Below are positions 33,688-40,534 of a stretch of DNA of 64,000 nt, one piece after another. Location: contig NZ_BAABKD010000002.1 in NCBI RefSeq assembly GCF_039543645.1, positions 62,001-126,000 on the forward strand, read 5' to 3'. Each line of letters opens with the position of its first letter. Within the stretch, counting starts at the first letter, position 1. The notes beneath the pieces were generated by a model that was not told the DNA's origin, did no database searches, and worked only from the letters and a program-made list of their open reading frames with translations. The DNA is from Paenalcaligenes hermetiae. Its GTDB lineage: Bacteria; Pseudomonadota; Gammaproteobacteria; Burkholderiales; Burkholderiaceae_B. Position numbers and translations under genes: made by a program.

Positions 33688-34566
33688 TTAAACCTCTTTT
33701 TCAGAACCCCCCTTCTGACTTTGTAAACGCCATTGTGCTGGATTAATACCAAACTCACGCCTAAAAGCATGACTTAATGCCGATGCAGAGCTATACCCTA
33801 CTTTTTCTGCTACGGCCTCGATACTTAGCTCTTCTGCTAAATACTGCTTTGCCCAAAATAAGCGTACCATCGTTACAAACTGGGTTGGTGATAAGCCCGT
33901 TAGTCGCTTAAAGCGCCGATAAAAACTCGCCTTGGAGCTATGAACTAACCGAGCAAGCTGTTCCCCATGCCAAGCATGCTCCGGTTGCTGCCATACGGCA
34001 TCCAGTACCACCCCATATGTCGGGTCTTGAGCCAAACTCAACAAGCCATAGCTTAAGGCATCAACAGGCTGACATAGCTCGCGTCTAAGAATATAACTTA
34101 ATAACACATCACACAGCTGCTGGAGCATATACGTATCCGCCATCGGCTGCTCAAGCTGAATAAGCGCCAATAAGTGACGTAAAGCTGGCTCTTGCTCCGC
34201 GCTACAAATAACTCGCGACGGAAGCTGCTGCAATACATATCGGCTCAATGGCCATTTAAAGTCTACATAACCACATACCATGTGAGCATTCTGCCCCGCA
34301 TGTCCTCGTAACTGATGCCATTGTGGCTGCAAATACAGTACAACATGCCCATCTCGAAGTACAACCTCGGGTTGATCGGGCTCATGTAACCGACACTGCC
34401 CGGTCATCACCAAATGGAAAACACAGCGTGTCGCATCCGCAGGACTAGAGTGCCAATCCCCGCAATGCTCACCTGTATAAAAAACATGACTTTGGGCTTG
34501 TAACAGCGGTAGTAATATCTGATATCGATGGGAATAAGAAAATAAGTTTATATCGTTCGAGCGCAT
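33688..34566 (-). CDS. AraC family transcriptional regulator
   Basis: A 292-residue regulator from the ATG at 34566; a GTG at 34590 would add eight residues. The N-terminal part looks like a cupin sensor domain (residues about 30-110: HLVMTGQCRLHEPDQPEVVLRDG). The C-terminal AraC DNA-binding domain has two helix-turn-helix units (SSKASFYRRFKRLTGLSPTQF and IEAVAEKVGYSSASALSHAF, then RREFGINPAQWR). It is divergent from the five-gene unit at 34686-38997 and is its likely regulator. Its effector is unknown. Confidence 0.88.
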   Translation of the reverse strand: MRSNDINLFSYSHRYQILLPLLQAQSHVFYTGEHCGDWHSSPADATRCVFHLVMTGQCRLHEPDQPEVVLRDGHVVLYLQPQWHQLRGHAGQNAHMVCGYVDFKWPLSRYVLQQLPSRVICSAEQEPALRHLLALIQLEQPMADTYMLQQLCDVLLSYILRRELCQPVDALSYGLLSLAQDPTYGVVLDAVWQQPEHAWHGEQLARLVHSSKASFYRRFKRLTGLSPTQFVTMVRLFWAKQYLAEELSIEAVAEKVGYSSASALSHAFRREFGINPAQWRLQSQKGGSEKEV

Positions 34567-34621
34567 AAGCAAATAGCAATCCGTTGACACAAAAACATGA
34601 AAAACTGCGTCGCTCTCACAT

Positions 34622-34676
34622 TGTTAGCTAGGTCTCAAGAAAGCACAATTTATACATATTTCTTATTTAGCTAACA
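34622..34676. promoter_or_regulatory. Long-range inverted repeat between the AraC gene and its divergent operon
   Basis: TGTTAGCTA (34622-34630) and TAGCTAACA (34668-34676) are perfect 9-bp arms, 46 bp apart centre to centre. The right arm ends ten bases before the first operon ATG. It could be a regulator-binding pair or a leader hairpin. Confidence 0.45.
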
Positions 34677-34685
34677 GGTGTTGAT

Positions 34686-35246
34686 ATGTCCCGTCTTCCT
34701 CTTTTAACGCTAGAACAAGCCGATGCGTCCATCCAGCCTAATCTAGAAAAAGCCATTAATAGTAGTGGCTTTTTATCAAATTTACTCGCTGTGCTCGCTA
34801 ATGCTCCAGTGGCTCTGCAAGCCTACCAAGACCTTTCTGCCTTAAACGCCAAAGCCTCCTTGTCTTTAGCAGAGCGAGAAGTCGTACAGCTCGTAGCAGG
34901 CACCACTCATGGTTGTACATTTTGTGTCGCTGGTCATACTTCTCTCGCTACGCACAAAGCCAAGCTAGATCCAATAGATATTCAAGCCTTACGCGAGCGC
35001 CGCTTTGCTGATATCAACGACCCCCGTCTACGTGCTGTGGCTTTATTCACTGAGCAGATCATTCTCACGCGCGCCAAAGTCAGTGATCCTGTGCTCAACG
35101 CTTTCTATGACGAGGGCTATGGTCCGCAGCAAGCACTAGAAATCATCACGGGAGTAGGTTTAGCAACAATATGTAATTTTGCCAATAACTTAGCGCACAC
35201 CCCGCTAAACAGCCAACTCGAGGACTACGCATGGCATACCAACTAA
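34686..35246 (+). CDS. AhpD/carboxymuconolactone decarboxylase-fold protein
   Basis: A 186-residue protein of the AhpD-like superfamily. The redox motif is GTTHGCTFCVAGH, with Cys77, Cys80 and His84, and an upstream acidic pair in LSLAEREVVQ. AhpD-type proteins reduce peroxide-handling partners or act as small peroxidases. First gene of a five-gene unit with an acyl-CoA-dehydrogenase-like protein and an ABC importer. It overlaps the next gene by 16 bp. Its role here may be protection during an oxygen-using reaction, which is inference. Confidence 0.82.
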   Translation: MSRLPLLTLEQADASIQPNLEKAINSSGFLSNLLAVLANAPVALQAYQDLSALNAKASLSLAEREVVQLVAGTTHGCTFCVAGHTSLATHKAKLDPIDIQALRERRFADINDPRLRAVALFTEQIILTRAKVSDPVLNAFYDEGYGPQQALEIITGVGLATICNFANNLAHTPLNSQLEDYAWHTN

Positions 35247-36307
35247 ATCCCGAGTTAGCACAATGGCTTACTGCACATGCTTTGCCACTCGACCAATCCA
35301 ATCATCACGCTTCACTCGTTATTCCTAAGCTCGCTGAACACCATTTGTTTGGCTTAGGAGTACCCGCCACTTATGGCGGGCAAGCTCATAGCGATTTTGC
35401 AGAAGCAGTGTGGGCCATCACCGCCGTGGCAAAATATTCCTTAAGCGCTGCTTTTGCTTATTGGGCACAGCGCTGCTTTATCAGCTACTTACTCTTAGAC
35501 CCTAGCCGCCCAGCCACAGCTCAATATCTACCTGAGCTATTATCAGGTCAATTAACTGGAGCCACTGGGTTATCTAACGCAATTAAGTTTTTAAGTGGTG
35601 TAGAAGACCTACAAGTCCATGCGACACCAACAGCTGATGGTTGGGAGCTCAATGGCTTTTTACCTTGGGTAAGCAATGTCGATAACGATGGCTTTGTGGT
35701 CGCCGTAGCGGCACAACGTCCCCAGCAAGCCCCTGCTATTTTCCTATTACAAAGTGATGATAAAGGGCTACACCGTCAAACCGATTTAGACTTACATTGC
35801 TTACAGGGTAGTAATACAGCAAGCATACGCATCCAATCCTGCCACGTTGGCACAGACCGCCTGCTCGCAGATCAAGCGGCCGAATTTATTCAGCAAGTGC
35901 GCCCTCCTTTTTTAGCTTTCCAGTGTGCGTTATCTACGGGAGTCGCCCTACAAAGCCTAGAGCAAGTGCTTGCACACCCACGTTTAAATACGGCTCACGC
36001 TACTCAGGCCCAAGATCTACAACATAAGCTTGTTACTACCCAAAGCCATATTATTACAGGCTGTCTAAACGGTGCATTTCTACAGCAGCCTACAGAGCTA
36101 TTTGCGTTACGCATTGAAATCGCGCGTTTATGTCAAGAAGCCTGCTTATTGGAGCTGTATACCGAAGGTGGCGCCAGCTATCTTCAAGGCAAGCGCGAAC
36201 ATACGCTACGCCGTGTTCGAGAAGCCTTATTTTTGCCACTGGTATCTCCCACCGTACAACAGCTGCGGCAACAGCTACAAACCCCTTTTACCTTTGCTAC
36301 GGCATAA
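35231..36307 (+). CDS. Acyl-CoA dehydrogenase-like flavoprotein
   Basis: A 358-residue protein with an acyl-CoA dehydrogenase fold. The N-terminal domain has LAEHHLFGLGVPATYGGQAHSDF, the middle has beta-domain features and the C-terminal helical part ends LYTEGGASYLQGKREHTLRR. It is short for an acyl-CoA dehydrogenase, and the usual Arg-Asp-rich cofactor stretch near the C-terminus is altered, more like the DszC/SfnB flavin monooxygenase group than beta-oxidation enzymes. Sitting with an SsuABC/NrtA-type importer, a desulfurising or oxygenating role is possible. The substrate cannot be told. Confidence 0.7.
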   Translation: MAYQLNPELAQWLTAHALPLDQSNHHASLVIPKLAEHHLFGLGVPATYGGQAHSDFAEAVWAITAVAKYSLSAAFAYWAQRCFISYLLLDPSRPATAQYLPELLSGQLTGATGLSNAIKFLSGVEDLQVHATPTADGWELNGFLPWVSNVDNDGFVVAVAAQRPQQAPAIFLLQSDDKGLHRQTDLDLHCLQGSNTASIRIQSCHVGTDRLLADQAAEFIQQVRPPFLAFQCALSTGVALQSLEQVLAHPRLNTAHATQAQDLQHKLVTTQSHIITGCLNGAFLQQPTELFALRIEIARLCQEACLLELYTEGGASYLQGKREHTLRRVREALFLPLVSPTVQQLRQQLQTPFTFATA

Positions 36308-36310
36308 ATT

Positions 36311-37060
36311 ATGTTAATTAGAGCGGAACATATTGGGCTACGCTATGGGTCGCGCCCACTTTTTAAGCAGTTAAATTTACACATACCTGCCCATGAAATC
36401 GTCGCTTTGGTCGGGCCAAGTGGGGCAGGTAAGTCCAGCCTTTTAGCTTGCCTGGCTGGTTTACAACCCCTTAATGAAGGGAAAATCTACTTTGACCAAC
36501 AGTTACTACAACGCCCCCGCTCTGATATTGCCATGATGTTCCAAGATCCAACATTATTGCCTTGGCTAACTGTGGCAGACAATGTTGGCTTTGTTTTCAA
36601 ACTCAAAAATCAAGAAAAGCCACCGCGCGCGCAACGGCAGCAAGCCATACAGCATGCGCTAGAGCTCGTTGGGCTACACGCTGCTCAACACCTCTACCCT
36701 CATCAACTATCTGGTGGCATGGCACAACGTGTCGCCTTGGCGCGTTGCTTAGTGCGTCAACCTCGATTGCTTTTGCTCGACGAGCCTTTTAGTGCGCTCG
36801 ACCAGGCCACACGCCAAGAAATGCAACAGTTACTCCTAACAATCCATGCTCAAACCAGCACCACCATCGTGGTCGTTACTCATGATCTGCAAGAAGCCAT
36901 TACCCTTGCCCAACGCGTCATTATGGTTTTACCTAAGTCAACCGACCCACTTCCATCTTGGACCATTTCAACATCCACCAAACACAACCCAACACTACGC
37001 CAACAACTTCAGAGCCATCTCCATCACCATTTACGCTTAGCCCATAAGGAGGCCGCTTAA
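36311..37060 (+). CDS. ABC transporter ATP-binding protein (SsuB/TauB/NrtD type)
   Basis: A 249-residue ABC ATPase. Walker A GPSGAGKS is at residues 35-42, the Q-loop at Gln78, the signature LSGGMAQR at 133-140 and Walker B LLLLDEPF at 154-161. The pattern of nitrate/sulfonate/taurine importers fits. It starts three bases after the flavoprotein stop codon and is adjacent to the substrate-binding protein gene, whose GGAGG lies inside its last codons. It energises import through the permease at 38230-38997. Confidence 0.9.
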   Translation: MLIRAEHIGLRYGSRPLFKQLNLHIPAHEIVALVGPSGAGKSSLLACLAGLQPLNEGKIYFDQQLLQRPRSDIAMMFQDPTLLPWLTVADNVGFVFKLKNQEKPPRAQRQQAIQHALELVGLHAAQHLYPHQLSGGMAQRVALARCLVRQPRLLLLDEPFSALDQATRQEMQQLLLTIHAQTSTTIVVVTHDLQEAITLAQRVIMVLPKSTDPLPSWTISTSTKHNPTLRQQLQSHLHHHLRLAHKEAA

Positions 37061-38242
37061 ATGTCATTCAGTACTCGACACCGCCGCCGTGACCTGCTCA
37101 AGCTAGCGGCCTTATTCTCTACAAGTAGCCTATTTACACCGTGGTCAGGCTTACACGCTCAAGCTAAAGATGATGTCCTGCGTATTGGCTATTTGCCTAT
37201 TACTGATGCCACCCCATTATTGGTTGCACATGCTTTAGGTTTCTATGAAGCCGAAGGCCTAGAGGTCGCCCCACCTGTGATGCTTCGTAGTTGGGCGCAA
37301 CTGCTTGAGGCTTTTTTAGCCGGCCAAGTCAATGTGGTTCATTTACTTTCTCCGATGACCATTTGGGCTCGCTATGGAAGCCGCGCTCCCTTAAAAGTGG
37401 TTGCTTGGAATCATATGAGTGGCTCGGCGTTAACCGTTGCACCAACTATTCAATCAATCACGGAACTAGGGGGTAAAACGGTTGCCATTCCTTTTACCTA
37501 CTCCATACATAATGTGGTGCTACAGCATTTATTACGCCAACATCACTTAGAAGTAGTACTATCTGGGCGCGCGCCACTTACTAACAATCAGGTTCGTCTT
37601 GTGGTGATGGCACCCTCGGATATGATACCGGCTCTTGCAGCCAAACAAATTGCAGGCTTTATTGTGGCCGAGCCATTTAATGCACAAGCAGAGTTACTTG
37701 GCGTAGGCAAGATTTTGCGTTTTACTGGGGATGTTTGGAAAAACCACGCCTGCTGTGTGGTCGCCATGCAAGAACAAGACCTACATCAACGGCCAGAATG
37801 GTCACAAAAAGTCGTGAACGCTCTGGTTAAAGCCCAGCACTGGATTCTGACTCACCGTGAAGAAACGGCCCGTCTACTAGCTACCACAGCCAAACACCGC
37901 TACACCCCACATACAGAAGCCACACTACGCAAGGTCTTAGCACCGCAGTCACAAGAACAACAACACTATGAGCAACAAGGTATTATCCAGCACCCTACCT
38001 GGCAAGATCAGCGCATTGCTTTTCAGCCATATCCTTATCCCAGCTATACGGTGACCTTGGTTGAGCAACTGCAGAAAATGCAGGTAGATACGCAAAATAC
38101 ATTTTTAAAACAATTGAACGGTCCTCAGGTGGCTACAGATTTAGTTGATGACCGCTTTGTTAAGCAGGCTATCAATGACCTGGGAGGTCTACGAGCCTTT
38201 GGTTTGGATGATGCTTGGGAACGAACAGAATGGATCGCTTAA
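37061..38242 (+). CDS. ABC transporter substrate-binding protein (NrtA/SsuA-like, Tat signal)
   Basis: A 393-residue periplasmic binding protein. The N-terminus RRRDLLKLAALFSTSSLF is a Tat-type signal with a twin arginine. IGYLPITDATPLLVAHALGFYEAEGLEV is the start of an NMT1/NrtA-like domain, followed by hinge-like segments. The Tat signal implies folding in the cytoplasm before export. NrtA/SsuA-type proteins bind nitrate, sulfonates or pyrimidine precursors; the ligand here is unknown. The permease start overlaps its last codons. Confidence 0.86.
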   Translation: MSFSTRHRRRDLLKLAALFSTSSLFTPWSGLHAQAKDDVLRIGYLPITDATPLLVAHALGFYEAEGLEVAPPVMLRSWAQLLEAFLAGQVNVVHLLSPMTIWARYGSRAPLKVVAWNHMSGSALTVAPTIQSITELGGKTVAIPFTYSIHNVVLQHLLRQHHLEVVLSGRAPLTNNQVRLVVMAPSDMIPALAAKQIAGFIVAEPFNAQAELLGVGKILRFTGDVWKNHACCVVAMQEQDLHQRPEWSQKVVNALVKAQHWILTHREETARLLATTAKHRYTPHTEATLRKVLAPQSQEQQHYEQQGIIQHPTWQDQRIAFQPYPYPSYTVTLVEQLQKMQVDTQNTFLKQLNGPQVATDLVDDRFVKQAINDLGGLRAFGLDDAWERTEWIA

Positions 38243-38997
38243 CCTCCGTTTTCTCGCGTTTTTCACAGTGGCTCTATGGTGGAGTCGGTTTGGTGCTAGG
38301 GATAGGGCTCTGGTGGTTAATGAGCCATTTACATACTGGCTTTTTAATACAGCAGCTGCGCCCAGAACCCAGTTTTCAACAGCTTCTGCAATTACTCCAA
38401 ACACCGCTATTTTATGAGCACATGCTTGCTAGCTTACATCGTATAGTAGTGGGGTTAACCGGAGCCCTACTCATTGGTTTACCCATAGGACTGGTTATGG
38501 GATCTAGCCCCCTATGTCGTCGCTTATTTACTCCACTCTTTCAATTTTTACGGATGATATCACCCCTATCCTGGATGCCTATTGCAGTGATGGCTTTTGG
38601 CGTAGGCGATGCTCCCATTTATTTTTTACTGATTTTTGCTGGCCTGTGGCCCATCCTACTCAATACCGCCCAAGGCGTAGAAAAGCTCAACCCTCGCTGG
38701 CGTTTACTCAGTCGCAGCTTAAATGCCACACGCTGGGAATTTTTACGTTATATTTTGTTCCCTGCTATTCGCCATGATGTTTTTACCGGCTGCCGTTTAG
38801 CTGTAGGGGTATTATGGATTGTATTAGTACCCTGTGAGATGCTCGGTGTCAACGCTGGCTTAGGTTATTTGATTCTAGATACGCGCGATCGATTAGCGTA
38901 TGCAGAACTTATGGCGGTCATTTTATGCATCGGCGTACTAGGTTACACCCTAGATTCCTTATGCAGACTTGGCTTATCTCGCCACCCCCATACATAA
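38230..38997 (+). CDS. ABC transporter permease (SsuC/TauC-like)
   Basis: A 255-residue inner-membrane permease with about six membrane segments and the EAA-like loop near residues 170-190 (LSRSLNATRWEFLRYILFPAI). The ATG at 38230 has GGGAA eight bases upstream; it overlaps the substrate-binding gene by 13 bp, while a TTG at 38215 is less likely. Together with the ATPase and binding protein it completes the importer. It is the last gene of the unit. Confidence 0.87.
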   Translation: MDRLTSVFSRFSQWLYGGVGLVLGIGLWWLMSHLHTGFLIQQLRPEPSFQQLLQLLQTPLFYEHMLASLHRIVVGLTGALLIGLPIGLVMGSSPLCRRLFTPLFQFLRMISPLSWMPIAVMAFGVGDAPIYFLLIFAGLWPILLNTAQGVEKLNPRWRLLSRSLNATRWEFLRYILFPAIRHDVFTGCRLAVGVLWIVLVPCEMLGVNAGLGYLILDTRDRLAYAELMAVILCIGVLGYTLDSLCRLGLSRHPHT

Positions 38998-39062
38998 GCG
39001 CTTAGCCAGCCACGCAAAATTAAGGTACGATTTACCTTAGGTTTCACTTTTTACTCATTACC

Positions 39063-39557
39063 ATGACCAGCACACCTCGTCCTCTTGCTACATTACTACG
39101 CCAGCTTATTTGTGTGATCTATTTTATTGGCGGTATCGTTGGGCTCTATGTATTACTACCTCGCCTAGGTTTATTTACTAGCTCTTTATTAGCCATTACC
39201 TTATTTGCCTTAATGGTTTTCCAGAATATTGTTGCCATCTATGGCTCTATTTTATTTTGGAAAAATCAAATCAAAGGTGGCCAATGGCTCTATTGGCTGT
39301 CCTGGACTAGCGTACCCGTCTTTACTTCGACCATGATTTCTTACCACAGTATTATTGGACTCGGTGTCGTGCCTTTAATGCGTCTCGAACCAGGCAACTA
39401 TGGTATGGATATAGTATTTAGATTCGGGTACGCAGGTGCTCTTAAGTGGTTCCCTACCTTAGATATTTTTCAGTTGGGCATTAACCTCGTGCCGTTACTC
39501 TTTATTGCTATAATTAGTCAATTAATTAATATCAACGCTCACATTGATAACAATTAA
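39063..39557 (+). CDS. Uncharacterised small membrane protein
   Basis: I do not recognise this 164-residue protein. It has about four hydrophobic segments: near residues 15-35 (ICVIYFIGGIVGLYVLL), 40-60, 77-105 and 138-156. A short charged loop (WKNQIKGGQW) lies between the second and third. The distribution suggests an inner-membrane protein. It is 66 bp after the permease and may or may not be co-transcribed with it. No family assignment is made. Confidence 0.6.
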   Translation: MTSTPRPLATLLRQLICVIYFIGGIVGLYVLLPRLGLFTSSLLAITLFALMVFQNIVAIYGSILFWKNQIKGGQWLYWLSWTSVPVFTSTMISYHSIIGLGVVPLMRLEPGNYGMDIVFRFGYAGALKWFPTLDIFQLGINLVPLLFIAIISQLININAHIDNN

Positions 39558-39583
39558 ATACTAAAAGAATGTAAAAGCACCTT

Positions 39584-39640
39584 GTGTTTCCTTTTTTAAC
39601 GTTCCACAATAAATACACGTGAATACAAAAAAGGAAACAC
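39584..39640 (+). promoter_or_regulatory. Perfect 14-bp inverted repeat sequestering the lipoprotein gene's Shine-Dalgarno
   Basis: GTGTTTCCTTTTTT (39584-39597) and AAAAAAGGAAACAC (39627-39640) are perfect complements, 29 nt apart. The right arm ends one base before the ATG at 39642 and holds the AAGGA ribosome binding site. In an mRNA containing both arms the site would be paired. It could act as an RNA thermometer, a translational switch or a DNA operator. Confidence 0.7.
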
Positions 39641-39641
39641 G

Positions 39642-40460
39642 ATGAAACGCAAACTCGCTTATTTAACTGCTGTATTAGCCACTGCAGGACTGGCAGCTTG
39701 CTCTGCCCCGTCAACCAAAGTCATGACCGATACAGGAGAAATCGTGACCCTAAGTCCAGAGCAAACACTTAAGGCCTATCACTGGAACTTAGTTAATACG
39801 ATTAAAGCAGACGGGTCTGCGGAACCTGCATGGGTGTCCAGCACGACAAATCAGCCTTTAATGTTAACCTTTGCTGAAAATCGTGTTGCCATCCAAAATT
39901 TATGTAACACCATGAACGCTGGTTACGCCCTGACTGAGCGTGATATTGACTTTAGTCAAGTGGCCGGCACCATGAAAATGTGTAGCGACCCACAACTCAT
40001 GCAATATGAGCAACAGGTAGCTAAGCAGTTACCCACAGCAACAGACTGGAATCTTGCCTCGGCAGACCAGTCCCAAACCAATGCTCCGGCACCAATCTTA
40101 ACCTTGCATTTTGAAAATGGGGATAAATGGCGCCTAGAGGGTAAGCCTACCGCAGAAACAAAATACGGATCCCAAGCAGAAACCGTATTTTTAGAGGTCG
40201 CCCCACAGACTGAAGTCTGCCCCCAGAGCGGTAATAATTGCTTAAAAGTACGCAGCATTACCTACGATGGTAATGGCGTTCAAACCAGTGCCGGTGACTG
40301 GGTGCTATTCCAGCCAAATGCCATCAATGGCTACACTCACCAAAATGGCGTACATCAAATTATCCGCACTAAGCGCTATGAGATTAAAAATGCTCCCGCT
40401 GGCAGCGCTACCGAAGCCTATGAATTTGATATGGTTGTAGCCACCGGCAAAGCCTTGTAA
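39642..40460 (+). CDS. Lipoprotein with META and DUF4377 domains
   Basis: A 272-residue protein with a lipoprotein signal (MKRKLAYLTAVLATAGLAAC, lipobox LAAC at Cys20). Residues about 45-150 resemble the META/HslJ domain (HWNLVNTIKADG, NQPLMLTFAENRVAIQNLCN, GTMKMC). A DUF4377-like C-terminal part follows (TEVCPQSGNNCLKVRSITYDG and WVLFQPNAINGY). Such proteins are envelope lipoproteins linked to stress, with no clear biochemistry. The leader has an unusual inverted repeat over the ribosome binding site. A terminator follows. Confidence 0.86.
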   Translation: MKRKLAYLTAVLATAGLAACSAPSTKVMTDTGEIVTLSPEQTLKAYHWNLVNTIKADGSAEPAWVSSTTNQPLMLTFAENRVAIQNLCNTMNAGYALTERDIDFSQVAGTMKMCSDPQLMQYEQQVAKQLPTATDWNLASADQSQTNAPAPILTLHFENGDKWRLEGKPTAETKYGSQAETVFLEVAPQTEVCPQSGNNCLKVRSITYDGNGVQTSAGDWVLFQPNAINGYTHQNGVHQIIRTKRYEIKNAPAGSATEAYEFDMVVATGKAL

Positions 40461-40483
40461 TACGCATCGGTCATAGTCCGCTT

Positions 40484-40531
40484 ATAAAAATGCCCTTGGG
40501 TCAGTTCAGTTCATCCAAGGGCATTTTTTAT
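40484..40531. terminator. Bidirectional Rho-independent terminator
   Basis: AAAAATGCCCTTGG and CCAAGGGCATTTTT arms with a 15-nt loop lie between the lipoprotein gene and the convergent aconitase-family gene. Confidence 0.85.
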
Positions 40532-40534
40532 TGT

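Noticed and set aside
35231..36307. Beta-oxidation acyl-CoA dehydrogenase
   Set aside because: Too short, altered C-terminal cofactor region, and linked to an SsuABC-type importer rather than to acyl-CoA genes. Substrate left open.
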